Origin: Bacteroidota bacterium
GTDB taxonomy: Bacteria; Bacteroidota; Bacteroidia; Cytophagales; Cyclobacteriaceae
Direction: 5' to 3'
DNA length: 64,000 nt
Assembly: GCA_018266055.1 (NCBI GenBank)
Contig: JAFDYT010000005.1
Location: 248,001-312,000 of the forward strand
In this document: positions 8,361 through 17,709 of the stretch, in pieces
Numbering within the stretch: the stretch's first letter is position 1
Layout of the letters: each line of letters begins with the position of its first letter
The notes under the pieces: model-generated
What the model was told of the DNA's origin: nothing
The model's input: only the letters and a program-made list of their open reading frames with translations
Database searches by the model: none
Made by a program: the position numbers and the translations under genes

Positions 8361-8837
8361 ATGAGAAAAAAGTTGAGCCACGTTGATGCCGCCGGGCTGC
8401 CGGCCATGGTCGATGTATCGGCGAAAAAAATTACCGCCCGAAAGGCCGAAGCTCAGGCCATCGTAAGTCTGCCCGCCGCGGTGCTCAAAGCCCTTACGGG
8501 GAATGAGCTCGTCACCAAAAAAGGCCCCGTCTTCCAAACGGCGATCCTGGCGGGTGTGATGGCGGCCAAAAAAACTCCGGAACTGATCCCGCTCTGTCAT
8601 CCGTTGCTTACCGAAGATTGTCAGGTGCGTATTTCCCTTTCGGGGAATGATGTTATAATTACCACCTCCGTTACGGTTACTGCCAAAACCGGCGCCGAAA
8701 TGGAAGCACTCACGGCGGCGTCGGTAGCCGCGCTTACCATCTACGATATGTGCAAGGCAATCTCTCCGCTTATCGTAATCAGAGAAATTAAATTAACAGC
8801 CAAATCGGGCGGAAAAAGCGACTTTTCAAGGGGTTAG
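8361..8837 (+). CDS. moaC: Cyclic pyranopterin monophosphate synthase
   Basis: Converts the MoaA product to cyclic pyranopterin monophosphate, the first stable intermediate of molybdenum cofactor synthesis. 158 residues, with the family motifs LSHVDAAGLPAMVDVSAKK, LIPLCHPL and GAEMEALTAASVAALTIYDM, the last carrying the catalytic Lys/Asp region that continues CKAI. Ends RGGKSDF-like (GGKSDFSRG), as is usual. Divergent from moeA; followed by the promoter of the ribosomal cluster. Confidence 0.95.
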   Translation: MRKKLSHVDAAGLPAMVDVSAKKITARKAEAQAIVSLPAAVLKALTGNELVTKKGPVFQTAILAGVMAAKKTPELIPLCHPLLTEDCQVRISLSGNDVIITTSVTVTAKTGAEMEALTAASVAALTIYDMCKAISPLIVIREIKLTAKSGGKSDFSRG

Positions 8838-8902
8838 CGCTACTTTTCGCAATGGAAAAACCCGATTTTAATTGGCCTCTCACGATTTTTTTTTATCCGC
8901 AC

Positions 8903-8932
8903 TTGTTACCTACGCTTTAGTTCCTATCTTTG
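8903..8932 (+). promoter_or_regulatory. Bacteroidota-type promoter of the ribosomal cluster
   Basis: TTG at 8903-8905 and TATCTTTG at 8925-8932, separated by 19 bases, match the Bacteroidota housekeeping sigma consensus TTG-N19-TAnnTTTG exactly. Transcription would start near 8937, leaving a leader of about 60 bases before rplC that includes a short TCCTT/AAGGA hairpin near 8936-8952. Confidence 0.85.
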
Positions 8933-8995
8933 CAGTCCTTTTTGCGGAAGGAAACCCGTAAATCGGTTTAAAATCAAGCAAAATAGGTTTCAATT

Positions 8996-9628
8996 ATGCC
9001 TGGAATATTAGGAAGGAAAGTAGGAATGACCAGCGTTTTCGGCCCAGACGGCCAAAATCTGGCGGTGACAGTCATCGAGGCGGGTCCTTGTGTTGTCACC
9101 CAGGTGAAAACCAAAGAATCGGATGGCTATAAGGCTGTTCAATTGGCGTATGGCGAGAAAAAGGAGAAAAACACTCCTGATCCGATGGTAGGCCATTTCA
9201 AAAAGGCAAACACAACTCCAAAAAGAAAAGTGGTTGAATTCCGCGATTTCAATGAAGAGTTTGCTGGCCTTGCCGAATTAGGTAAACAAATCAATATCAC
9301 CGACATCTTTGCTGAAGGCGACTTCCTCGATGTGGTTGGTACTTCAAAAGGTAAAGGTTTTCAAGGTGTAGTTAAGCGCCACGGTTTCGCCGGTGTGGGT
9401 GGTCAAACTCACGGTCAGCACAACCGCCTTCGTGCTCCTGGTTCAATGGGTAACGCGTCTTTCGCTTCCCGTGTAATCAAAGGAAAACGCCTTCCCGGAC
9501 GTATGGGTGGTGAGCGTGTAAAGAACACCAACCTTAAAGTGGTTAAAATTTTAGCGGAGCAAAACCTAATCCTCGTGAGCGGTTCAGTTCCCGGTGCAAA
9601 GAATTCAACGATAATCCTTAAAAAGTAA
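8996..9628 (+). CDS. rplC: 50S ribosomal protein L3
   Basis: 210 residues, starting [15 protein letters not shown], with the conserved segments [30 protein letters not shown] and [13 protein letters not shown] that line the peptidyl transferase region. First gene of the cluster and the one immediately behind the strong promoter. The usual upstream neighbour rpsJ is missing. Its stop overlaps the rplD start by one base. Confidence 0.98.
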   Translation: MPGILGRKVGMTSVFGPDGQNLAVTVIEAGPCVVTQVKTKESDGYKAVQLAYGEKKEKNTPDPMVGHFKKANTTPKRKVVEFRDFNEEFAGLAELGKQINITDIFAEGDFLDVVGTSKGKGFQGVVKRHGFAGVGGQTHGQHNRLRAPGSMGNASFASRVIKGKRLPGRMGGERVKNTNLKVVKILAEQNLILVSGSVPGAKNSTIILKK

Positions 9629-10257
9629 TGGACTTAGCTGTTGTAAAATATAGTGGTGAAAAGACAGGCCGTAACATCAGCCTCTCGAGCGATGTATTTG
9701 GCATTGAGCCAAACGACCACGCCATCTATCTGGATGTAAAAAGCTACCTGGCCAATCAACGCCAAGGTACGCACAAGTCAAAGCAGAGAAACGAAATCTC
9801 AGGATCTTCTAAAAAGATCAAAAAGCAAAAAGGAACCGGTGGAGCTCGTGCGGGTAACATTAAAAACCCTCAGTTCAAAGGTGGTGGCCGTATCTTCGGT
9901 CCTCAGCCTCGCGACTACTCTTTCAAACTCAATAAAAAAGTAAAAGACCTGGCCCGCAAGTCAGCACTTACTTATAAAGCTAAAGACAATTCAATCGCAG
10001 TAATCGAAGATTTCAACTTCGAAGCACCAAAAACCAAGCAATACTTAAGCTTGTTGAAAGCGTTGTCATTGGGCGATAAGAAAACACTTCTTGTGTTGCC
10101 TGAGTCTTCTAAAAACGTGGTTCTCTCAGGCCGTAACGTTCAAAATACAAAAGTGATTACTGCTTCTCAGATCAATACTTACGATGTGCTTCACGCGGAG
10201 CATTTGATTCTGGCCGAAAGCTCACTCGAAAAAATCAATAACCTGTTAACCGCCTAG
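9628..10257 (+). CDS. rplD: 50S ribosomal protein L4
   Basis: 209 residues with the L4 extended loop [18 protein letters not shown] and [14 protein letters not shown] that reaches the exit tunnel. In other bacteria L4 is the autoregulator of the S10 operon; whether that holds here cannot be read from the leader. Start overlaps the rplC stop by one base, indicating translational coupling. Confidence 0.97.
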   Translation: MDLAVVKYSGEKTGRNISLSSDVFGIEPNDHAIYLDVKSYLANQRQGTHKSKQRNEISGSSKKIKKQKGTGGARAGNIKNPQFKGGGRIFGPQPRDYSFKLNKKVKDLARKSALTYKAKDNSIAVIEDFNFEAPKTKQYLSLLKALSLGDKKTLLVLPESSKNVVLSGRNVQNTKVITASQINTYDVLHAEHLILAESSLEKINNLLTA

Positions 10258-10259
10258 TC

Positions 10260-10547
10260 ATGAGTATCTTAAAAAGCCCATTGGTTACAGAAAAAGTTTC
10301 TGCCCTTAACGAAAAAGGCAAATACGGATTTATTGTAGAGGGCACTGCCAACAAAGTAGAAATTAAAAATGCCGTAGAAAAACAATACGGTGTGAATGTA
10401 GAGCGCGTGAATACCATCAACGTACTCGGAAAGAAAAAAACACGCTTCACCAAAGCCGGTACGCTGTCTGGCCGCAAGCCAGATTACAAAAAGGCTATCG
10501 TGACTTTAGCGGAAGGTGAAGTAATTGATTTTTATAGCAACGTATAA
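10260..10547 (+). CDS. rplW: 50S ribosomal protein L23
   Basis: 95 residues; SPLVTEKVSALNEKGKYGF at the start and the basic loop GKKKTRFTKAGTLSGRKPDYKK are the L23 signatures. L23 sits at the tunnel exit and docks trigger factor and SRP. Two bases separate it from rplD. Confidence 0.97.
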   Translation: MSILKSPLVTEKVSALNEKGKYGFIVEGTANKVEIKNAVEKQYGVNVERVNTINVLGKKKTRFTKAGTLSGRKPDYKKAIVTLAEGEVIDFYSNV

Positions 10548-10578
10548 TTTAAGACAACCCCGATAATCAAGGTACGTC

Positions 10579-11403
10579 ATGGCAATGAAGAAACTTAAAC
10601 CAGTAACTCCCGGTACACGCCACAGGCTTTCGCCTGGGTTTGAGGACATCACGGAGTCTCGCCCAGAGAAATCGCTGGTAAAAACCATTAAGAAATCCGG
10701 TGGCCGTAACAACGTAGGTCACATGACGATGCGCTACATAGGCGGTGGTCACAAACAAAAATTGCGTGTGATCGACTTCAAGCGCGATAAATTTGGAGTT
10801 CCTGCTGTAGTAAAGTCAATCGAGTACGATCCTACCCGCACCGCGCGTGTAGCTAAATTGTATTACGCTGACGGATATAAGTCGTATATCGTAGCTCCTC
10901 AGGGAATTAAAGTTGGCCAAACTCTTATTTCTGGCAGCGACATCGCTCCTGAAGTTGGAAATGCATTGCCACTTTCAAAAATCCCGGTAGGTACTATCGT
11001 TCATAACGTAGAAATGAAACCCGGAAAAGGGGCAGCGATTGCACGCAGCGCCGGTTCATTTGTACAATTGGTAGCCCGTGAAAATGAATTCGCAACCTTG
11101 CGTATGCCTTCAGGTGAGATGCGCAATGTGTTGGTGAATTGTATCGCGGTAGTTGGCGCAGTATCCAATGCTGAGCACATGAACGAAAAGGTAGGTAAGG
11201 CTGGTCGCTCACGCTGGAGAGGTATTCGTCCTCGCACCAGAGCGGTAGCGATGAACCCTGTTGATCACCCGATGGGTGGTGGTGAAGGTCGTGCATCAGG
11301 TGGTCATCCACGTTCACGCAAGGGATTGTTGTCGAAAGGCAAGAAGACCCGTCATCCAAAGAAGTATTCTGATGGTTTAATCATAGCAAGAAAGAAGAAA
11401 TAA
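10579..11403 (+). CDS. rplB: 50S ribosomal protein L2
   Basis: 274 residues, normal length. [17 protein letters not shown] opens it, and the C-terminal [20 protein letters not shown] loop carries the His residue associated with the peptidyl transferase centre. Its TAA overlaps the ATG of rpsS. Confidence 0.98.
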   Translation: MAMKKLKPVTPGTRHRLSPGFEDITESRPEKSLVKTIKKSGGRNNVGHMTMRYIGGGHKQKLRVIDFKRDKFGVPAVVKSIEYDPTRTARVAKLYYADGYKSYIVAPQGIKVGQTLISGSDIAPEVGNALPLSKIPVGTIVHNVEMKPGKGAAIARSAGSFVQLVARENEFATLRMPSGEMRNVLVNCIAVVGAVSNAEHMNEKVGKAGRSRWRGIRPRTRAVAMNPVDHPMGGGEGRASGGHPRSRKGLLSKGKKTRHPKKYSDGLIIARKKK

Positions 11404-11681
11404 TGGGAAGGTCAATAAAAAAAGGTCCGTACCTGGATAACCGCTTGCTCAAGAAGGTGCAAGTGATGGAACAAGCCGGTAAAAAATCGGTTATCAAAAC
11501 CTGGTCTCGCCGGAGTACAATCACTCCAGACCTGATCGGCTTTACGTTTGCCGTGCACAACGGGAATAAATTTATTCCGGTGTACGTCACTGAAAACATG
11601 GTAGGCCACAAGCTTGGTGAATTTGCGCCAACCCGCACATTCAAAGGCCACTCTGGTAACAACAAGTCAGAAGCAAAATAA
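11403..11681 (+). CDS. rpsS: 30S ribosomal protein S19
   Basis: 92 residues; [19 protein letters not shown] and the RNA-binding [20 protein letters not shown] segment are diagnostic. Overlaps the rplB stop by one base, so the two are probably translationally coupled. Confidence 0.98.
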   Translation: MGRSIKKGPYLDNRLLKKVQVMEQAGKKSVIKTWSRRSTITPDLIGFTFAVHNGNKFIPVYVTENMVGHKLGEFAPTRTFKGHSGNNKSEAK

Positions 11682-11711
11682 TCAGGCAAAAACGCTATAG
11701 ATACCTGAAAC

Positions 11712-12173
11712 ATGGAAACTGAAAAGAAAAAGAAAAGATCGGTAGTGAAAAGGGAGAAGCTGGAAGCTATTAAGCTTGCTGCTAAGTCAGGTCCCGCTAC
11801 TGCCCACCTGAACAATGCTCCTACTTCGCCTCGCAAAATGCGCCTTATCGCAGATTTGATCCGTGGCGAGCGGGTTGCAAGAGCATTGAATATTTTGAAA
11901 TATGATGCCAAGCATCCTTCAGCAAAAATGGAGAAGCTTCTGTTGTCAGCCATTAACAACTGGGAATCTAAAAACTCGGAAGTGAAGTTGGAAGAAGCTG
12001 ATCTGTATGTAAAAGAAGTATTCGTAGGTGGAGGCCGCATCCTTAAGCGTTTGAGACCAGCGCCGCAAGGTCGTGCACACCGCGTGAGAAAACGCTCGAA
12101 CCATGTTACCCTCGTGGTAGACAGAATGCCGGCAAAAGCAGAAAAATCAACAGCTAAAGAAACGAAAGAATAA
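11712..12173 (+). CDS. rplV: 50S ribosomal protein L22 with long N-terminus
   Basis: 153 residues. The L22 core ([19 protein letters not shown] to [17 protein letters not shown]) is preceded by about 33 Lys/Glu-rich residues ([20 protein letters not shown]), making it longer than the usual 110-130. A short C-terminal tail ([12 protein letters not shown]) is also added. The extension would lie on the solvent side of the subunit. Confidence 0.96.
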   Translation: METEKKKKRSVVKREKLEAIKLAAKSGPATAHLNNAPTSPRKMRLIADLIRGERVARALNILKYDAKHPSAKMEKLLLSAINNWESKNSEVKLEEADLYVKEVFVGGGRILKRLRPAPQGRAHRVRKRSNHVTLVVDRMPAKAEKSTAKETKE

Positions 12174-12994
12174 TGGGACAGAAAATAAACCCGGTAGGCC
12201 TTCGCTTAGGCATCGTTCGCGGATGGGACTCAAGTTGGTTCGGTGGAAATACCTTCTCCGACAAACTGGTTGAAGATCATAAGATCAGAAAATATGTGGA
12301 TGCCCGTATTCAAAAAGGCGGCATTTCAAAAGTAGTTATTGAGCGTACGTTGAAGCGCATCACCTTGACCATTCACACCGCTCGTCCGGGCGTGGTAATT
12401 GGTAAAGGCGGAACTGAAGTCGATAAGATCAAGGAAGAGTTGAAGAAACTCACTAACAAAGATGTTCAGATCAACATTTTCGAAATCAAACGCCCTGAGC
12501 TTGATTCTAAATTGGTAGGCGAATCGATCGCTCAGCAATTGGAAGCTCGTATCTCTTACCGTAGAGCCATGAAGCAAGCAATCGCTTCTACCATGCGTGT
12601 AGGTGCCGAAGGGATTAAAGTGAAATTGTCAGGTCGTTTGGCGGGTGCCGATATGGCGCGTACCGAACAATATAAAGAAGGAAGAATTCCGTTGCACACT
12701 CTTCGTGCGGATATCGACTATGCGATCTCTGAAGCACAGACGGTGTATGGCAAAATCGGAATCAAAGTTTGGATATTCAAAGGTGAAGTGTACGGCAAGC
12801 GCGACCTGTCTCCTAACGTGGGCATGGTGAGCAATGCGGGCGCAGAAAATAAAGGTGGTGCACCAAGTGCAGGTGGCGATAGAAGAAGAGGCGGTGGTGG
12901 CCGTGGCGAGCGTAGAGACGATCGCGGTGGCAGAGGCGAAAGACAAGACCGTGGCGACCGTGGCGGTGACAACCGTAGAGGACCAAGAAAATAA
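12173..12994 (+). CDS. rpsC: 30S ribosomal protein S3 with RGG-rich tail
   Basis: 273 residues. The S3 core ([16 protein letters not shown] motif [20 protein letters not shown]) ends around residue 218, followed by about 50 residues rich in Arg-Gly ([19 protein letters not shown] repeated in kind to GPRK). Such a tail is an RNA-binding type low-complexity segment. Start overlaps the rplV stop by one base. Confidence 0.97.
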   Translation: MGQKINPVGLRLGIVRGWDSSWFGGNTFSDKLVEDHKIRKYVDARIQKGGISKVVIERTLKRITLTIHTARPGVVIGKGGTEVDKIKEELKKLTNKDVQINIFEIKRPELDSKLVGESIAQQLEARISYRRAMKQAIASTMRVGAEGIKVKLSGRLAGADMARTEQYKEGRIPLHTLRADIDYAISEAQTVYGKIGIKVWIFKGEVYGKRDLSPNVGMVSNAGAENKGGAPSAGGDRRRGGGGRGERRDDRGGRGERQDRGDRGGDNRRGPRK

Positions 12995-13024
12995 TTTTTT
13001 CACAGAAGATTTAAGGTAGCAACC

Positions 13025-13459
13025 ATGTTACAACCGAAGCGAACTAAATTCAGGAAAATGCAAAAAGGAAAGGTGAAAGGAATGGCCACCCGTGGTCATC
13101 AAATCGCCTTCGGTTCATTTGCATTGAAGGCCCTTGAGCCAGGATGGATCACCGCACGTCAGCTCGAAGCAGCCCGTGTAGCCGTAACCCGCGCCATGAA
13201 ACGTGAAGGCCAGGTGTGGATCCGCATATTCCCTGACAAGCCAATTACCCGCAAGCCTGCTGAAGTGCGGATGGGTAAAGGTAAAGGAGCTCCCGAATAT
13301 TGGGTAGCTGTGATTAAGCCAGGTACTATCCTGTTCGAAGCAGGTGGTGTTACCGAGGCAACAGCAAAAGAAGCATTGGCATTGGCCGATAGAAAACTTC
13401 CGATCAAAACCCGGTTTACCGTACGTAGAGATTATGTAGAGCAAGCCGCTAAAGCGTAA
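13025..13459 (+). CDS. rplP: 50S ribosomal protein L16
   Basis: 144 residues; [19 protein letters not shown], [24 protein letters not shown] segment and [13 protein letters not shown] are the L16 signatures. Binds the A-site finger region of 23S rRNA late in assembly. Confidence 0.97.
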   Translation: MLQPKRTKFRKMQKGKVKGMATRGHQIAFGSFALKALEPGWITARQLEAARVAVTRAMKREGQVWIRIFPDKPITRKPAEVRMGKGKGAPEYWVAVIKPGTILFEAGGVTEATAKEALALADRKLPIKTRFTVRRDYVEQAAKA

Positions 13460-13464
13460 TAGAA

Positions 13465-13659
13465 ATGAAGAACTCAGAAATAAAAGCATTGACCGTAGCC
13501 GAACTGAAGGAGAAAATCGGCAGCGAAAACGAAGCCATGCGCAAAATCAAATTTGCTCATCAGGTTTCAGCAATCGAAAACCCAATGAAGATCCGCGAGA
13601 ACCGACGACTCATTGCCCGGTTGAAAACAGAATTGACAGCGAAAGAACGCCAAAAGTAA
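13465..13659 (+). CDS. rpmC: 50S ribosomal protein L29
   Basis: 64-residue helical protein; ELKEKIGSENEAMRKIKFAH and IRENRRLIARLKTEL match L29. It sits at the tunnel exit beside L23. Five bases after rplP. Confidence 0.96.
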   Translation: MKNSEIKALTVAELKEKIGSENEAMRKIKFAHQVSAIENPMKIRENRRLIARLKTELTAKERQK

Positions 13660-13665
13660 TTTGTG

Positions 13666-13929
13666 ATGGAAACTACAGAACGCAACAGTAGAAAAGAAAG
13701 AATCGGTAAAGTGGTGAGCAATAAAATGCAAAAATCCATCACCGTAGCCATGAACAGAAAGGTGAAACACCCGATCTATGGAAAGTTCATGAACAAGACC
13801 ACCAAATTCACTGCGCATGACGAAAAAAATGAAGCAGGTATCGGCGACACTGTGCGGATCATGGAAACCCGCCCGTTGAGCAAAACCAAAAGGTGGAGAT
13901 TGGTAGAAATTATTGAAAAAGCGAAGTAA
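13666..13929 (+). CDS. rpsQ: 30S ribosomal protein S17
   Basis: 87 residues from the ATG at 13666; a GTG directly before it at 13663 is the other possible start. [20 protein letters not shown] and the [19 protein letters not shown] block identify S17. Last gene of what is the S10 operon in E. coli. Confidence 0.96.
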   Translation: METTERNSRKERIGKVVSNKMQKSITVAMNRKVKHPIYGKFMNKTTKFTAHDEKNEAGIGDTVRIMETRPLSKTKRWRLVEIIEKAK

Positions 13930-13931
13930 TC

Positions 13932-13950
13932 GTGTTTTGCTGCAAAGCAC
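13932..13950 (+). other. Hairpin at the S10/spc boundary
   Basis: GTGTTTT-GCTGC-AAAGCAC can fold into a 7-bp stem (one G-U pair) with a 5-base loop. It lies in the 51-base gap between rpsQ and rplN, larger than most gaps in the cluster and exactly where the S10 and spc operons meet in other bacteria. No T-run follows, so it is not a plain terminator; a processing or regulatory role is inference. Confidence 0.4.
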
Positions 13951-13980
13951 AGCATGTGAACCATTAAATAGATTTGACTC

Positions 13981-14349
13981 ATGATATCAACCGAAAGCAG
14001 GCTTACCGTAGCAGATAATAGCGGCGCAAAAGAGGTGCTTTGCCTTCACGTACTCGGCGGCACGCACAGGCGCTCTGCCAGCGTAGGCGACAAAATTGTG
14101 GTGACTGTAAAATCAGCGCTCCCTACCAGCCAGATCAAAAAGGGCACAGTGAGCAAAGCTGTTATTGTTCGCACGAAAAAAGAAGTTCGTAGAAAAGACG
14201 GTTCATACATCCGCTTTGAAGACAACGCGGCCGTACTGTTGACCGCCCAGGATGAACCACGCGGAACGCGTATTTTCGGTCCGGTAGCACGCGAGCTTCG
14301 CGAGAAGCAGTTTATGAAAATTATATCTCTGGCGCCAGAAGTACTATAA
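13981..14349 (+). CDS. rplN: 50S ribosomal protein L14
   Basis: 122 residues. [20 protein letters not shown], the [20 protein letters not shown] segment and [14 protein letters not shown] are diagnostic for L14. First gene of the spc portion. Confidence 0.98.
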   Translation: MISTESRLTVADNSGAKEVLCLHVLGGTHRRSASVGDKIVVTVKSALPTSQIKKGTVSKAVIVRTKKEVRRKDGSYIRFEDNAAVLLTAQDEPRGTRIFGPVARELREKQFMKIISLAPEVL

Positions 14350-14350
14350 C

Positions 14351-14692
14351 ATGGAAAGAAAATCAAACAAGCAACAGAAGTTGCACATCCGCAAAGGCGA
14401 TACTGTAAAAGTATTGTCGGGAGATGATAAAAATAAAACTGGTAAAGTATTGGAAATTCTTACCAGCAAGAACCGCGCAGTGGTAGAAGGTGTAAACATC
14501 GTTACCAAGCACCAAAAGCCCTCAGCCGGTAAGCCTGAAGGCGGTATTAAGAAGATTGAGGCTGGCGTTCACATCAGCAACCTGATGTTGATTGATCCTG
14601 CTTCCGGTAAGGCTACCCGCACCGGCCGCAAGCTTAACGAAAAAGGAAAGCTTCAGCGCTATTCAAAAAAGTCAGGAGAATTTATAAAGTAA
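14351..14692 (+). CDS. rplX: 50S ribosomal protein L24
   Basis: 113 residues with the KOW motif KGDTVKVLSGDDKNKTGKVL and the HQKPSAGKPEGGIKKIEAGV segment. An assembly initiator for the large subunit. One base after rplN. Confidence 0.97.
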   Translation: MERKSNKQQKLHIRKGDTVKVLSGDDKNKTGKVLEILTSKNRAVVEGVNIVTKHQKPSAGKPEGGIKKIEAGVHISNLMLIDPASGKATRTGRKLNEKGKLQRYSKKSGEFIK

Positions 14693-14699
14693 TTAAGCT

Positions 14700-15251
14700 A
14701 TGGCAACGCCAAGATTAAAAGAGAAGTATTTGAAGGAAATCGTGCCGGGACTGAAGAGCAAGTTTCAGTATAAGTCGGTAATGCAGGTTCCTAAGATTGA
14801 AAAGATTTGCATCAACAAAGGTATTGGAGCAGCTGTAGCTGACAAGAAGTTGATTGATGTGGGTGTGGAGGAAATCACGACCATCAGCGGTCAAAAAGCC
14901 GTTCCTACTCGCTCAAAGAAAGATATTTCGAACTTCAAATTGCGTTCAGGCCAGGCTATCGGCGTAAAGGTAACTCTGCGCGGCGACCGTATGTTTGAAT
15001 TCATGGACCGCCTCATCAGTGTAGCCCTGCCCCGCGTTCGCGATTTCAAAGGCGTAAGCGACAAGGGATTTGATGGTCGTGGCAATTATACCCTCGGTGT
15101 AAAAGAGCAGATTATCTTCCCTGAGATCTTTATCGATAAGGTAAACAAGATCAACGGTATGGATATCACTTTTGTAACCACCGCCCAAACCGATCAAGAA
15201 AGTTATGAGCTCCTGAAAGCATTCGGGATGCCTTTTGTAAACAAAAATTAA
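14700..15251 (+). CDS. rplE: 50S ribosomal protein L5
   Basis: 183 residues; [30 protein letters not shown] and [20 protein letters not shown] are L5 signatures. Binds 5S rRNA at the central protuberance. Confidence 0.98.
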   Translation: MATPRLKEKYLKEIVPGLKSKFQYKSVMQVPKIEKICINKGIGAAVADKKLIDVGVEEITTISGQKAVPTRSKKDISNFKLRSGQAIGVKVTLRGDRMFEFMDRLISVALPRVRDFKGVSDKGFDGRGNYTLGVKEQIIFPEIFIDKVNKINGMDITFVTTAQTDQESYELLKAFGMPFVNKN

Positions 15252-15252
15252 T

Positions 15253-15522
15253 ATGGCAAAATTATCCGTCATTGCGAGAGACAACAAGAAAGAGGCTTTG
15301 GTTAAGCGCTACGCCGAAAAGCGTAAAGCATTGAAGGCCGCTGGTGACTATGCTGCCCTGGATAAACTTCCACGTAGCTCATCGGCCGTACGTTTGCACA
15401 GCCGTTGCAAGCTTACTGGCAGACCGCGCGGTTATATGGGTAAATTTGGCCTTTGCCGTAACCAATTCCGCCAACTGGCCCACGAAGGGAAAATCCCCGG
15501 AGTGACCAAGGCAAGTTGGTAA
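15253..15522 (+). CDS. rpsN: 30S ribosomal protein S14, zinc-independent type
   Basis: 89 residues; [20 protein letters not shown], then [20 protein letters not shown] and [20 protein letters not shown]. Only two isolated Cys occur, without the CxxC pairs of the zinc-binding S14, so this is the zinc-free form. Followed by a 148-base gap with an internal promoter. Confidence 0.97.
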   Translation: MAKLSVIARDNKKEALVKRYAEKRKALKAAGDYAALDKLPRSSSAVRLHSRCKLTGRPRGYMGKFGLCRNQFRQLAHEGKIPGVTKASW

Positions 15523-15596
15523 CTTGTACTAAAATTTTAGGTTGCTGAGTATCCAAGGTCGCGAGGATAATAATCCAAGCGAAACCAGGTAACAGT

Positions 15597-15625
15597 TTGG
15601 AAACCCCAATTTGTTAATTATCTTT
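15597..15625 (+). promoter_or_regulatory. Internal promoter upstream of rpsH
   Basis: TTG at 15597-15599 and TATCTTTG at 15618-15625, spaced by 18 bases, match the Bacteroidota consensus. It lies in the largest gap of the cluster and would give the distal genes (rpsH onward) a second transcript. The promoter element, followed by GCAGCCCGTTT, closely resembles the one before rplC (TATCTTTGCAGTCC). Confidence 0.75.
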
Positions 15626-15628
15626 GCA

Positions 15629-15656
15629 GCCCGTTTCATAAAACGGGTTTGCTTTT
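15629..15656 (+). other. Hairpin with T-run in the rpsH leader
   Basis: CCCGTTT-CATA-AAACGGG forms a perfect 7-bp stem, followed by TTTGCTTTTTT. Because it begins at the predicted transcription start, it could cap the 5' end of the new transcript, or act as a partial terminator for transcripts arriving from rpsN. Confidence 0.55.
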
Positions 15657-15670
15657 TTAAAGTAGAGAAT

Positions 15671-16075
15671 ATGAAAATAACGGATCCAATTGCAGATTAT
15701 TTGACCCGCGTTCGCAACGCCATCAAAGCCCGTCACCGTGTGGTGGAAGTGCCTGCTTCCAATATCAAAAAGGAAGTAACTAAGGTACTTTATGATAAAG
15801 GGTATATCCTGAATTATAAATTCGAAGAAACCGAAAACAGACAAGGCAATATTAAGATCGCCTTGAAATATAATCCTGAAACGAAAGAGTCAGCGATTAC
15901 CAAACTGGAGCGTGTCAGCTCGCCCGGTCTTCGTCAGTACAAGCCAGCTACTGATTTGCCAAAAGTATTGAACGGTTTGGGCATTGCGATCTTATCCACC
16001 TCCAAAGGTGTGATTACCGATAAGGAAGCCAAGGCTTTGAATGTAGGTGGTGAAGTTTTGTGTTACGTTTATTAA
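15671..16075 (+). CDS. rpsH: 30S ribosomal protein S8
   Basis: 134 residues from the ATG at 15671 ([20 protein letters not shown]); the frame is open further up, but that would include the promoter hairpin. [19 protein letters not shown] and [17 protein letters not shown] match S8, the autoregulator of the spc operon in E. coli. Confidence 0.97.
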   Translation: MKITDPIADYLTRVRNAIKARHRVVEVPASNIKKEVTKVLYDKGYILNYKFEETENRQGNIKIALKYNPETKESAITKLERVSSPGLRQYKPATDLPKVLNGLGIAILSTSKGVITDKEAKALNVGGEVLCYVY

Positions 16076-16087
16076 TAGAGCAAGACC

Positions 16088-16645
16088 ATGTCACGAATAG
16101 GAAGATTACCGATTAGCCTGCCGAAAGGAGTAACCTGCACATTTGCAGAGGCTGACCATAAAGTTGTGGTAAAAGGACCCAAAGGTGAATTGAATCAGGT
16201 TATTGACCGTGATTTCAAAGTCACTATGGAAGAAGGAAACGTGCTTGTGCACCGCCCTACTGAACAAAAAAGACATAAAGCTATGCACGGTTTGTACCGC
16301 TCGCTGATTGCGAACATGGTAGAAGGTGTTAGCAAAGGATATAGAAGAGACCTCGAGCTGATTGGTGTGGGTTACAAAGCCACCGCCCAGGGAAACGTTC
16401 TTGACCTGAGCCTTGGATATTCACACAGTGTGATTGTGGCAATCCCTTCAGAACTGAAACTGCAGGCAGTGCAGGAGAAGGGACAAAACCCAATGATTAT
16501 TCTGGAAGGAATTGACAAGCAATTGATCGGTCAGGTTGCTGCAAAAATCAAATCGTTGCGCCCGGTTGAACCTTACAAAGGAAAAGGTATTCGCTATGTG
16601 GGTGAGTTTGTAAGAAGAAAAGCTGGTAAGGCAGCGGCTAAATAA
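16088..16645 (+). CDS. rplF: 50S ribosomal protein L6
   Basis: 185 residues; [15 protein letters not shown] and the signature [16 protein letters not shown] with the [10 protein letters not shown] end. Two repeated alpha/beta domains as in all L6 proteins. Confidence 0.98.
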   Translation: MSRIGRLPISLPKGVTCTFAEADHKVVVKGPKGELNQVIDRDFKVTMEEGNVLVHRPTEQKRHKAMHGLYRSLIANMVEGVSKGYRRDLELIGVGYKATAQGNVLDLSLGYSHSVIVAIPSELKLQAVQEKGQNPMIILEGIDKQLIGQVAAKIKSLRPVEPYKGKGIRYVGEFVRRKAGKAAAK

Positions 16646-16653
16646 TAAAGGAT

Positions 16654-17001
16654 ATGCCCAATATTAAAGACAGAAGACTGCGAATCAAATTGAGCATTCG
16701 CCACAAAATTGAAGGTACGCCTGCCAGGCCAAGACTTTCAGTGTTCAAAAGCAACAAGGCAATCTATGCCCAGGTAATTGATGATTCAAAAGGCCACACC
16801 ATTTTGGCGGCTTCTTCCAAAGAACTGGAATCAAAAGGTGGAGTAAACCTGGAGATCTCTAAGACGGTAGGAAAGAAGATTGCCGAGAAGGCTCTTGCCA
16901 GCGGAATCAATGAAATTGTATTTGACCGCAACGGTTATTTATATCATGGTAATATCAAAGCTTTGGCTGAAGGAGCCAGAGAAGGAGGCTTAAAATTTTA
17001 A
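16654..17001 (+). CDS. rplR: 50S ribosomal protein L18
   Basis: 115 residues; [35 protein letters not shown] and [20 protein letters not shown] identify L18, a 5S rRNA-binding protein. Confidence 0.97.
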   Translation: MPNIKDRRLRIKLSIRHKIEGTPARPRLSVFKSNKAIYAQVIDDSKGHTILAASSKELESKGGVNLEISKTVGKKIAEKALASGINEIVFDRNGYLYHGNIKALAEGAREGGLKF

Positions 17002-17004
17002 CGC

Positions 17005-17523
17005 ATGACACAAAGTAACGTCAGCACAGTAAAGGCCAGCGAGATCGACTTGAAAGAGAAGGTTGTTGCTATCCAACGCGTAGCTAAAGTAGTGAAAGGT
17101 GGTCGCAGATTCAGTTTTGCTGCCATCGTAGTAGTAGGTGATGGCAACGGCGTAGTAGGTTACGGTTTGGGAAAAGCAAACGAAGTAACAGACGCAATCA
17201 CCAAAGGTATCGACGATGCCAAGAAGCACCTGGTGAAAGTTCCGATCATCAAAGGAACTGTGCCACACGAGTCGCTTGGTAAATTCGGCGGCGGTTTTGT
17301 GTTGTTGAAGCCTGCTTCTCCGGGTACTGGTGTAATCGCCGGTGGTGCTATGCGCGCTGTGCTTGAAAGCGCAGGTGTTCATAATGTATTGGCGAAGTCA
17401 AAGGGATCTTCAAACCCTCACAACGTGGTAAAGGCGACCTTCAAGGCGCTGACTACCATGCGCGACCCTCAAACCGTAGCGCGTAATCGTGGTATATCAT
17501 TGTCAAAAGTATTCAACGGATAA
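17005..17523 (+). CDS. rpsE: 30S ribosomal protein S5
   Basis: 172 residues; [37 protein letters not shown] and [20 protein letters not shown] mark S5, which guards the mRNA entry side and decoding accuracy. Confidence 0.98.
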   Translation: MTQSNVSTVKASEIDLKEKVVAIQRVAKVVKGGRRFSFAAIVVVGDGNGVVGYGLGKANEVTDAITKGIDDAKKHLVKVPIIKGTVPHESLGKFGGGFVLLKPASPGTGVIAGGAMRAVLESAGVHNVLAKSKGSSNPHNVVKATFKALTTMRDPQTVARNRGISLSKVFNG

Positions 17524-17528
17524 GAGTT

Positions 17529-17708
17529 ATGGCAAAAGTTAGAATCACACAAATCCGTAGTACCATTAAAAGACCTGAAACTCAATTGAGAACCATTCAG
17601 TCTTTGGGATTAGGAAAAGTGCACAATTCTGTGGAAGTGGAATACACTCCGCAAATTAAAGGCATGGTAAAAAAGGTAAATCATTTAGTAAGCGTAACCG
17701 AATTATAA
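17529..17708 (+). CDS. rpmD: 50S ribosomal protein L30
   Basis: A 59-residue gene from ATG 17529 to TAA 17708. It reads MAKVRITQIRSTIKRPETQL, then SLGLGKVHNSVEVEYT and KKVNHLVSV, a typical L30. It fills the gap between rpsE and rplO where L30 is expected. Confidence 0.97.
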   Translation: MAKVRITQIRSTIKRPETQLRTIQSLGLGKVHNSVEVEYTPQIKGMVKKVNHLVSVTEL

Positions 17709-17709
17709 G

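Noticed and set aside
11381-12040. A 219-codon antisense frame across rpsS and rplV
   Set aside because: It opposes two certain ribosomal protein genes. Hydrophobic translation arises from the complement of Lys/Glu codons.
13969-13976. TAGATTTG just before rplN
   Set aside because: It fits TAnnTTTG, but the ATG is only 4 bases downstream, so the transcript would start inside the gene, and there is no TTG at -33.
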